36,012 nucleotides of DNA. Origin: Streptomyces afghaniensis 772. GTDB taxonomy: Bacteria > Actinomycetota > Actinomycetes > Streptomycetales > Streptomycetaceae. The DNA is taken from positions 1 to 36,012 of the forward strand of contig KE354481.1 of assembly GCA_000415505.1 (NCBI GenBank), read 5' to 3'. Under the pieces are notes generated by a model. That model did no database searches, had not been told where the DNA came from, and saw nothing but the letters and a program-made list of their open reading frames with translations. Position numbers and translations under genes: made by a program. Positions 24,316-31,140 of this stretch are shown here, piece after piece. Position 1 is the first letter of the stretch. The number at the start of each line of letters is the position of its first letter.

Positions 24316-24435
24316 TACAGTGCGTCGGCCGTCCCGGCACATGTGACGGCACCGGGTTCGGCCACAAGCTCCCCTCACGGCTGCACCCAGTACACCAACC
24401 TGACGATGCGCGCCCCGGATACAGGAGTGTCCGCG

Positions 24436-24702
24436 ATGCTCTTGGAAGTCGGCCGTGTCAACGAGCCCGTCGACGACCTGGCCAAGTTGCGCCGCTACAC
24501 CGAGTGGTTCGAGTTCCTGTACCGAAAGCCGACAAGGGCAAGGCGGGCCTGGACGGCGTGGTGGAGGCCGCCGCCCCTTTGGTACTGGGAGACATCGGGC
24601 AAGCGCGGGAGCTTCGCACTCAGGCTCCGGGGCCGAGCTGGTCGATGACTTTTGATACGGACGGCCCGGTGACCTATCCCTGTTGGCGCAGGCTGTTGGT
24701 GA
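24436..24702 (+). pseudogene. Unidentified frameshifted gene remnant
   Basis: ATG 24436 with AGGAG 8 bases upstream opens MLLEVGRVNEPVDDLAKLRRYTEWFEFLYRK. A one-base shift at about 24528 then gives KADKGKAGLDGVVEAAAPLV and GDIGQARELRTQAPG, which reads as one continuous protein. In each single frame the sequence turns into low-quality Arg/Trp-rich text. I do not recognise the family. The 24703-24820 stretch after it holds nothing I can name. Confidence 0.4.
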
Positions 24703-24824
24703 CATTGAGTAATCACGTGCGGATGCCGCCGGGGGCGATGGAGCGAGCTGCGACCCATGTCGGCCAGCACCGAATCAGCACGCCACAAACCGTGCTGGTT
24801 CCGTGCTGACTTCGAGGGCCGGAA

Positions 24825-24965
24825 TCATAGAAAACCGCAGGTCGCAGCCCCGATCGAATGATCGAATGAGTTGTCGTACCACTCGATGGTGGTGCCGATG
24901 AGGCTGGCTGTGACGATGCGTTTGAGGCTGGCGGGGGGTGGGGGAGCGGTCGCGGGGGAGGGCAT
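24825..24965 (-). pseudogene. 5' remnant of an MHS-type MFS transporter gene
   Basis: The N-terminus of a metabolite:H+ symporter: ATG 24965 with AGGAAG upstream, a Pro-rich start, then SLKRIVTASLIGTTIEWYD, the first membrane helix typical of this family. After this (about 24868) the sequence leaves the family abruptly, passes a duplicated ATTCGATC, and ends at a stop after 46 codons. About 400 residues are missing, so an intact transporter was cut here by a deletion or insertion. Confidence 0.7.
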
Positions 24966-25246
24966 CGGCACCACTTCCTGGCGGTTGGCGGGGACGGTTT
25001 CGTGTCGCCATACCGTAGGAATCTGCAGGTCAGGGGGCACATGTGGCGGGGTATAGTTCGAGGGTTGGCTATGCGTGCGGCCACCATGCCCGCTCATGGA
25101 AGGGCGGTTCAGAGGCTCGATGGCGGTCGAAACGAGCGCCGTCCGGGACGCGTGGTGCAGGATGATCTGACGGTGCGGTGCAGGAATCCTGCCCGAGCAG
25201 CCGACCTGCCGCACGAAGGCACGCCCCGGTGCGAAATACTCTCCCG
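24966..25246. other. Gap with no supported gene
   Basis: About 280 bp between the MFS remnant and the acetyltransferase gene. It must hold promoters for both directions. No clear boxes, motif copy or RNA gene were found. Confidence 0.35.
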
Positions 25247-25735
25247 ATGAGTTCACGCACTTCCCCGATCAGCCAGCCGATCACGATACGGAGGGCCGTT
25301 GCGCGGGATGCCAAACGGCTCACGCGGCTCGTGCGTGGCTCAGGCGCCTACGCGGGTAAGTACGCAGCCGCAGTCGCGGGCTACCGGGTCGGGCCTGATT
25401 ACATCGAGGCCCACCGCACCTTCGTGGCCGTCGGCGCCGACGAGCATGGCGGCCGGGTCCTCGGGTTCTACTCGCTCGTCCTCGCTCCACCGGAGCTCGA
25501 CCTGCTGTTCGTCGCCGACGAAGCGCAAGGACGGGGTATTGGACGGCTGCTCGTCGCGCACATGCAGTCCGAAGCCCGTGCCGCCGGGCTCGATCGTGTC
25601 AAGGTCGTGTCGCACCTTCCGGCCGAGGGCTTCTACCACCGTGCCGGTGCGGTGCGGATCGGGACCGCGCTCGCGAACCCGCCCGCCATGCCGTGGGACC
25701 GTCCTGAATTCGAGTTTCGCGTTTCTTCGGAATGA
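25247..25735 (+). CDS. GNAT-family N-acetyltransferase
   Basis: A 162-residue acetyl-CoA-dependent acetyltransferase. The acetyl-CoA loop (motif A) is LLFVADEAQGRGIGRLLVAHM, preceded by VLGFYSLVLAP and followed by the Phe/Tyr-His motif EGFYHRAGAVRIG. ATG 25247 is chosen; a longer in-frame start at 25178 has no homology. The acceptor cannot be read from sequence. It stands alone among decayed genes. Confidence 0.88.
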   Translation: MSSRTSPISQPITIRRAVARDAKRLTRLVRGSGAYAGKYAAAVAGYRVGPDYIEAHRTFVAVGADEHGGRVLGFYSLVLAPPELDLLFVADEAQGRGIGRLLVAHMQSEARAAGLDRVKVVSHLPAEGFYHRAGAVRIGTALANPPAMPWDRPEFEFRVSSE

Positions 25736-25993
25736 CGCGGCCCTCGGGGGCGGTGAAGACGAACTGGGCGCCCGCGCCCACGCCCGATGCTTCCGGGGCG
25801 GGGGTCCGGCGGCCCGAGCGCCGGCGGCGTCTCGATCGATGTGACCGGCTTTATCAGTCGCTCAAGTCGATCGAGCTAGGCGTTCGACTGTTGCTTGGGT
25901 CACTCCCGGTGCGCATGGAGGCCGGGTTGGGTTTCCGGGAAAATGAAGACATCCGACGTTGTGCCCTGGCCGCCGGTCGGCGCCTTCTGACTG
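25736..25993. other. Gap between acetyltransferase and TetR genes
   Basis: About 260 bp between convergent stops, with lower coding character and no strong hairpin. Nothing specific was found. Confidence 0.35.
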
Positions 25994-26617
25994 TCAGCTC
26001 GAAGGTACGGACACCAGATCCAGGCGGCCGCCGGCCATGGCCACCACGGCGGACACGAACGCCTGGAGGCAGGCGTGCTCGGCCTCCTCGTCAGGGTATG
26101 AGAGACGCTGCATCGTCAGCCCGTCGAAGCCGGCGAGGAAGAACCGCGCGATCGTCTCCGCGGACTGGGCGAGAGGCTGCCCGGTGCGCTCGGCCGCCTC
26201 GGCCACCAGTCGCGCCGTCACCTCGGTCACGCCCCGGTTGTGACTTTCCAGAGCTTGGCTCAGGGCGGGGGAGCGGAGCGCGAACATGGTCAGTTCCATG
26301 AGGAGCTGATGACTGGCGGGCTGCTCGCGGACCGTCCGCCACAGGGCGGCGGTCAGCGTGGCGACCGTCTCCTCGAACCCGGCCCCGGCCGGCGCCGCCC
26401 CTTCGACCTGTGCGATCAGATCCTGGGTGAGCTGTTCCATGACGGCGCGGTACAGCCCTTCCTTCGTGCCGAAGGTGTAGTGCACCGTGGCCTGGGCCAC
26501 TCCCAGCTCGCCGGCGATGGCACGGGTGCTTCCCGCCGCGACTCCTTCCCTCGCCATGTAGTCGATGGCCGCTTTGATCAGCTGAGGGCGGCGCTCGGCC
26601 GCGGGAACGTGAGCCAT
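25994..26617 (-). CDS. TetR-family transcriptional regulator
   Basis: A 207-residue regulator. The N-terminal helix-turn-helix is clear: RRPQLIKAAIDYMAREGVAAGSTRAIAGELGVAQATVHYTFGTKEGLYRAVM. The rest is the alpha-helical ligand domain (TetR_C-like, ending GGRLDLVSVPSS). It starts 13 bp from the divergent XRE-like frame, so self-regulation would affect both. GAGTCTC and GGCGTCTCATG sequences (26638-26673) just upstream are possible operator pieces and only resemble the island motif. The ligand is unknown. Confidence 0.92.
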   Translation of the reverse strand: MAHVPAAERRPQLIKAAIDYMAREGVAAGSTRAIAGELGVAQATVHYTFGTKEGLYRAVMEQLTQDLIAQVEGAAPAGAGFEETVATLTAALWRTVREQPASHQLLMELTMFALRSPALSQALESHNRGVTEVTARLVAEAAERTGQPLAQSAETIARFFLAGFDGLTMQRLSYPDEEAEHACLQAFVSAVVAMAGGRLDLVSVPSS

Positions 26618-26630
26618 GGCTGCATGGTAC

Positions 26631-26984
26631 GTGACTGAGTCTCCTGAACAAGTCGATAGACCGGCGTCTCATGAAGAGCGCGGCTACAGCTTGAAGGAGC
26701 TCGCCGAACGCAGCGGATTGAGCTTTCGCGGACTGATTTGCATCGAACACGGGCGGCGGAATGCAGGTGTGTTGACCATCCTGATCATTGCCTCCGGGCT
26801 GAACGTAGCGTCGCCCAAGCTGTTCGCAGATGTCTCGCAGGCTGCCGACAAGCCGCGTCCGCGCGCACCGACCACCAGCAGTTGGGCCGTGCGGCAGGCC
26901 TCTATACAGCGCTCCCGCGCTGAACCGCTCATCGGTGCTGAGGGTCGGGCAGGAGAGACCCGAGGGGTACCTGTGGGTCGGTGA
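26631..26984 (+). CDS. Small XRE-type helix-turn-helix protein, possibly truncated
   Basis: A 117-residue frame. Residues 23-70 form an XRE/Cro-type DNA-binding domain (YSLKELAERSGLSF, IEHGRRNAGVLTILIIASGL, LFADVSQ). Its last part (RPRAPTTSSWAVRQ...) has no homology and runs 56 bp into the convergent flavoprotein gene, so the natural end has probably been lost. Several usual residues are changed (FRGLICIEHG, LNVASPKLF). It may be a degenerate regulator remnant. GTG 26631 is a guess; ATG 26616 is in frame too. Confidence 0.5.
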   Translation: MTESPEQVDRPASHEERGYSLKELAERSGLSFRGLICIEHGRRNAGVLTILIIASGLNVASPKLFADVSQAADKPRPRAPTTSSWAVRQASIQRSRAEPLIGAEGRAGETRGVPVGR

Positions 26985-28179
26985 GCATGGGGATGTCTAC
27001 CGTCTGGGCGGTGCGGACGAGGGTCTGGAGCTGGTCGTTGACGTCCCAGATGTTGACGTTCATGCCCGCGAGCACCCGGTTGCCGGCGAGCCAGAAGGCG
27101 ATGAACTCACGTCCCGCCACGTCACCGCGGAAGACGACCTGGTCGTAGCCACCGGGCTCGACGTATCCGGCGTATTCCATGCCCAGGTCGTACTGATCGG
27201 TGAAGAAGTACGGAATCCTGTCGTATACCGCATCCTCTCGGCCGAGCATCGCCTTGGCCGCGATCTGCGGCTGGTTCAGCGCGTTGGCCCAGTGCTCGAC
27301 GCGGATGTGCTTGCCCAGCAGAGGGTGGAAGGCATGGGCCACGTCACCGGCGGCATAGATGTCCGGATAGGAGGTGCGCAGCCGTTCGTCGACGCGGATG
27401 CCGTTGTCGACCTCCAGGCCCGCCTCCTGCGCCAGCCCGATGTTCGGCTTGATGCCTACCCCGACGATGACCACGTCGGCGTCGATGCGGGTACCGTCGG
27501 ACAGCCGTACTCCGTCCACCGCGCCGCCGCTGCCGGTGATCTCGGCGACCTGTGCGCCGAACCGCAGATCCACACCGTGGTCGCGGTGCAGGTTCGCGAA
27601 AAGCTGAGCGACCTCGCGGCCGAGGACCCGCAGCAGCGGCAGCTCGGCCATCTCCAGCACGGTGACCTCCACACCGGCCGTACGCGCCGCAGCAGTGGTC
27701 TCCAGGCCGATCCAGCCCGCGCCGATGACCACTGCCCGTGAGGCGGACTGGAACGCTTCCTTGATCTGGTCGCTGTCCTCGACCCGTCGCAGGTAGAGCA
27801 CCCGCTCCAGGCCCGCGCCCGGGACCGGCAGGCGGCGCGGTGCGGATCCGGTGGTCAGCAGCAGCTTGCCGTAGCCGACCCGGCTGCCGTCATCGAGGGT
27901 CATCTCGCGCGCGGCCGGGTCGACGGCGGTGACTGCCATACCGAGCCGCATGTCCACGTTGTGCTCGGCGTACCACTGCGGCGGATGGACGTAGATCTGC
28001 TCCCGTGCGTCCTTCCCCGTCAGGTAGCCCTTGGACAGCGGTGGCCGCTCGTAGGGCCGCTCGCGCTCGTCGCCGATCAGAACCAGCGGTCCGTCGAAGC
28101 CCTCCTCGCGCAGGGCCTGCGCGGCCTTGGCGCCGGCCAGGCCGGCCCCGACGATCACACACGCGTCGTTCGCGGGCAT
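26929..28179 (-). CDS. Ferredoxin-reductase-type FAD oxidoreductase
   Basis: A 416-residue NAD(P)H:ferredoxin or putidaredoxin-reductase-like flavoprotein. It has the FAD motif VIVGAGLAGAKAAQALR, ERPYERPPLSKGYL, the NAD motif VVIGAGWIGLETTAAAR, DADVVIVGVGIKPN and DIYAAGDVAHAFHP, plus the C-terminal reductase domain. ATG 28179 (MPANDACVIVG) has GGAAGGGAA upstream. It lies 2 bp from the transaldolase stop, so both are read from one transcript. A partner ferredoxin or P450 is not adjacent. It could serve the Rieske system too, but that has its own reductase. Confidence 0.9.
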   Translation of the reverse strand: MPANDACVIVGAGLAGAKAAQALREEGFDGPLVLIGDERERPYERPPLSKGYLTGKDAREQIYVHPPQWYAEHNVDMRLGMAVTAVDPAAREMTLDDGSRVGYGKLLLTTGSAPRRLPVPGAGLERVLYLRRVEDSDQIKEAFQSASRAVVIGAGWIGLETTAAARTAGVEVTVLEMAELPLLRVLGREVAQLFANLHRDHGVDLRFGAQVAEITGSGGAVDGVRLSDGTRIDADVVIVGVGIKPNIGLAQEAGLEVDNGIRVDERLRTSYPDIYAAGDVAHAFHPLLGKHIRVEHWANALNQPQIAAKAMLGREDAVYDRIPYFFTDQYDLGMEYAGYVEPGGYDQVVFRGDVAGREFIAFWLAGNRVLAGMNVNIWDVNDQLQTLVRTAQTVDIPMLTDPQVPLGSLLPDPQHR

Positions 28180-28181
28180 CG

Positions 28182-29303
28182 TCAGTTCCCTTCCCTGGCC
28201 GCGGGCCGGCTCCGCAGCGTTTCGGCGAGCTGCTCGGCCAGCTGCTGCCAACTGGTGTCGAACTTCGACACGCCTTCGTCCTCAAGGGTCTGCACGAGGT
28301 CGTCGTAGTCCACGCCGACGGCTCGCAACCCGTCGAGAACCCGCTGAGCGTCGTCGTAGTGGGCGCGGACCGAGTCGGCCGGTATGCGGCCGTGGTCGGC
28401 GACCGCGCGCAGGGTGGCTTCGGGCATGGTGTTGACGACGCCGGGTGCGACGAGTTCCGTCACGTAGCGGGTGTCGGGGTAGGCGGGATCCTTGACGGAG
28501 GTCGAAGCCCACAGCGGACGCTGCGGTCGGGCCCCCGCCTGGCGGAGGGCATGCCAGCGGGGTGAGTTGAAGACCTGCTCGTAGTGTTGATAGGCCAGCC
28601 GCGCGTTGGCGATCGCCGCCTGGCCGCGCAGCTCGGCGGCCTGCGCGGTGCCGGCCTTGTCCAGGCGTGCGTCCGCCTCGGCGTCGACGCGGGAGACGAA
28701 GAACGAGGCCACCGAGCCGATCCTCGATAGGTCCCGGCCGGAGTCGCGGGCGCGTTCCATGCCGTCGAGGAAGGCGGCCATGACCTCGTCATGGCGGGCG
28801 AGGGAGAAGATCAGCGTGACGTTGATGCTGATGCCCTCGGCCAGGCACGCGGCGATCGCCGGCAGGCCCTGCCGGGCGGCCGGGATCTTCACGAACAGGT
28901 TGGGCCGGTCGACCAGCCACCACAGCGCCCGCGCCTCCGCGACCGTCGCCGCGGTGTCGTGCGCGAGCCGGGGGTCGACCTCGATGGAGACCCGCCCGTC
29001 GACGCCGTCCGTCGCGTCGTAGGCCGGGCGCAGCACGTCGCACGCCCATCGGACGTCGGTTGTGGTCAGCGCCCGCAGCGCCTCACCCACCCCGACTCCG
29101 CGGGCCGTCAGGTCACGGATCTGCTCGTCGTACGCGTCGCCACTCGTAATGGCCTTGGCGAAGATCGTCGGATTGGTGGTCACCCCCACCACCCGGTCAC
29201 GCGCGACCAGGTCCGCCAGGCTCCCGGAGACCAGCCGCTCCCGGCTGAGATCGTCCAGCCAGATCGACACTCCGGCATCGCTCAGTGAGTTCAAGGGATG
29301 CAT
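28182..29303 (-). CDS. tal: Transaldolase
   Basis: A 373-residue transaldolase of the pentose-phosphate pathway, the usual length for actinobacteria. It moves a dihydroxyacetone unit between sugar phosphates through a Schiff base. Landmarks are [59 protein letters not shown] and the active-site Lys in [16 protein letters not shown] 29303 follows GGGAGGAG. The longer in-frame sequence upstream is decayed DNA. A second transaldolase outside the main pentose-phosphate cluster is common in Streptomyces stress-type loci. Confidence 0.95.
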   Translation of the reverse strand: MHPLNSLSDAGVSIWLDDLSRERLVSGSLADLVARDRVVGVTTNPTIFAKAITSGDAYDEQIRDLTARGVGVGEALRALTTTDVRWACDVLRPAYDATDGVDGRVSIEVDPRLAHDTAATVAEARALWWLVDRPNLFVKIPAARQGLPAIAACLAEGISINVTLIFSLARHDEVMAAFLDGMERARDSGRDLSRIGSVASFFVSRVDAEADARLDKAGTAQAAELRGQAAIANARLAYQHYEQVFNSPRWHALRQAGARPQRPLWASTSVKDPAYPDTRYVTELVAPGVVNTMPEATLRAVADHGRIPADSVRAHYDDAQRVLDGLRAVGVDYDDLVQTLEDEGVSKFDTSWQQLAEQLAETLRSRPAAREGN

Positions 29304-29483
29304 GACGCGCCGCTCCTCCCGCGAGCAAGGCGGAAGGAGCAGCTCGAGGCTTCTTGCTGCTCGTCCGCGGCCCGCACCAGAGCTTGCCTGTCGCTCCATC
29401 CTCTCCGGAAGGTCAGCGGCCCGCAATCCGCCCCGGGGGGCCCGACGAGTGTTGGCTGACCTGCACAGCCCGCCGACCGCCTG

Positions 29484-29865
29484 ATGCGTTCCGCATTCCT
29501 GATGTTCAAGCCGGCGCTCACTGTGGGGCCGGACGGCTCCCCCGAGAGTCTGGCTGCTGCGCGCCGGGGCGCTGCGGCAGCCGACCGCCAAAGCCTCAAA
29601 CCCTGGTCGCGCCCCTCTGGGGGCCGGCTCCACGTTCCCGGGCAGGACACGGTCCGGGGAGCGTGGAAAACGGACGTTCCCGGCCGCCGAGCGGCCACCG
29701 TCGACGCCATCGGCCAGGGTGAATTGCTGGGCTGGCCGTGGCTGGTCCCACCGCACACCTGGCAGCTCGGCGCAGAGACACAGCGGGTGATCGTCTGGCC
29801 CAGTACCGGATCTTCCTCGCACAGTGTGAGCACCGCTGACGCGTCGAATTCCAGTGCATGTACGG
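29484..29865 (+). pseudogene. Decayed cNMP-binding-domain protein with an inverted segment
   Basis: On the + strand at about 29640-29782 the text [25 protein letters not shown] matches the cyclic-nucleotide-binding (Crp-type) proteins common in Streptomyces. The part that should come next, [27 protein letters not shown], is present but on the opposite strand, 29863-29783, exactly 27 codons. The gene was therefore broken by a small inversion. The upstream part (29484-29640) is only weakly family-like, and no proper C-terminus follows. Confidence 0.65.
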
Positions 29866-30104
29866 ACCGGCAACTCAATTCATTGTGCTGCTCAGGCAGC
29901 GTTGTGAACTCGCGCAGCGCTCGCGCACGGATCGGTCGATAATGGAAGCGACCGACTTCGGCGAGACGTGAGGGCACGTCGCGGGGCTGCGCATGAACGA
30001 TCAATCCATGCAGATGAACGGTCCCCCGCCGGTCGTAGGGCTGGTCGGCGAGAGCCACGGCGGTTCGGACTGCCGGATCAGCCAGATCGTCGAAGGGCCG
30101 ATCC

Positions 30105-30347
30105 CTGTCCAAGCTGACCAGGCTGGTGCGGCTGTTCGCCCGCCGCTTCTCGGTGCAGGAGCGCATCGGTCGCCAACTCGCCGAATCTCTGCAACAGATA
30201 CTGCTGCCGCACGGCGTCGCGGTTCACTTGGGGGCAGTTCATCTGTGCACGCAGATGCGCGGCGTGCGGGAGATCGAGTCCAGTACGCAACTGCGCGGCG
30301 AGTTCTTCACGCTGTGCGGCCAGCGGGGGTTGGCCGGACATGGCTGA
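30105..30347 (+). pseudogene. GTP cyclohydrolase I-like 3' fragment
   Basis: The frame reads LSKLTRLVRLFARRFSVQERIG, then GVAVHLGAVHLCTQMRGVRE, the C-terminal half of GTP cyclohydrolase I-type enzymes (zinc-binding Cys in LCTQ). The N-terminal half with the catalytic His/Cys is missing, and about 15 residues between REIESSTQ and LRGEFF seem deleted. It ends 4 codons after the next gene starts, so the original genes were probably overlapping. Confidence 0.65.
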
Positions 30348-31011
30348 CCACAACGCCGCGCGCACCGCCGGACCGAGACAGACAACCTCCTTGGAGCACC
30401 TGGAGTTGCTGTACGAGAAGGCCGGGCAGCCCCACTTCGGTCTGCCCGCGGCGCTCGCTACGGCCTACGGCGGCGACCTGGGCTTCACCCCACCGTGTGT
30501 GTACGCGAACTTCGTCCGAGCCACGCCCGGCCACCAATGGACACCCGACCATGTCTGCCCGCAGGCCGCGCCCGCCTTCGCCGAGCTGCGGCGGAATCTG
30601 CGACGCCCCGCCCAACCGGAACTGGTCGTGATCACCGCGAGCGGTGACCTCCCCACCGAAGACCCAACCCTGGAGTCGGGCGCGCTCGTGGCCACCACCG
30701 TGGAAGGCGCCCGTCGACTGGAGGGACGCCTGCCGCCGGCGTGCACGACACTCACCCCGGGCGAAGGGGCCGTCCTCCGTTTGGCCGACGTACTCGCGGC
30801 TCTCCACGCTCGCGGACACACCGTGGTGCTCACCGAGGGCGGACCGCACCTCATCGGCAACCTGCTCGGTGAGGGCTTGCTGGATGAGCTGTTCCTCACG
30901 ACATCCCCGGTACTCGCCGGCCGAGCCGACACCGTCCTCGGTCACCGGGCCAGGACCGCGCAGCCCGGGGCGAGCAGGGACAGAACCTTCACAAGCTCGA
31001 GCGCTGCGTAG
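30340..31011 (+). pseudogene. RibD-C/dihydrofolate-reductase-family gene with internal deletion
   Basis: The 223-codon frame matches the RibD C-terminal reductase family at both ends: YGGDLGFTPPCVYANFV, then APAFAELRRNL, ELVVITASGDLP, VVLTEGGPHLIGNLLGEGLLDELFLTTSPVLAGR. Between ANFV and WTPDHV about 45 residues are missing, including the conserved SxDG substrate loop and the following NADPH-site helix. After LAGR the frame drifts to GHRARTAQPG and stops, so the C-terminus is lost as well. It is still open and could be annotated as a gene, but it is unlikely to be active. Confidence 0.65.
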
Positions 31012-31091
31012 TAGAGGTGGGCGCGGGAGTCTCCTGACCTTCACCGGGCAGCAGCCGAGCGACAACCTCACTCCCTCGCTGCCGTCGTCGT

Positions 31092-31122
31092 GTATCACCC
31101 ATGTATGGCCGCTCCCTAGCAT
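31092..31122 (+). promoter_or_regulatory. Promoter of the FtsX-type ABC operon with GTAT direct repeats
   Basis: GTATC at 31092 and GTATGGC at 31103 are 11 bp apart; a -10-like TAGCAT lies at 31117-31122, 14 bp after the start of the last repeat. No -35 consensus is present, as expected for an activator-dependent promoter. The layout repeats at 34781-34822. Confidence 0.6.
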
Positions 31123-31140
31123 GACGCCGATGGAGGCGCC

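Noticed and set aside
24700-25246. Integrated element or IS end between the decayed genes
   Set aside because: No transposase frame, terminal inverted repeats or tRNA-derived attachment site could be found. Only the short ATTCGATC duplication is visible.
25732-26301. Plus-strand frame of 189 codons across the TetR gene
   Set aside because: It is antisense to a clear TetR regulator and is Arg/Pro-rich without domains.
26638-26673. IclR operator copy upstream of the TetR gene (GGCGTCTCATG)
   Set aside because: It matches only the TCTC core and is not in a promoter spacer. It is more likely part of the TetR gene's own operator, or chance.
29291-30166. Minus-strand frame of 291 codons upstream of the transaldolase
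   Set aside because: Its only protein-like part is the 27-codon inverted cNMP-domain piece. The rest has no family match, so I treat it as decayed DNA, not a gene.
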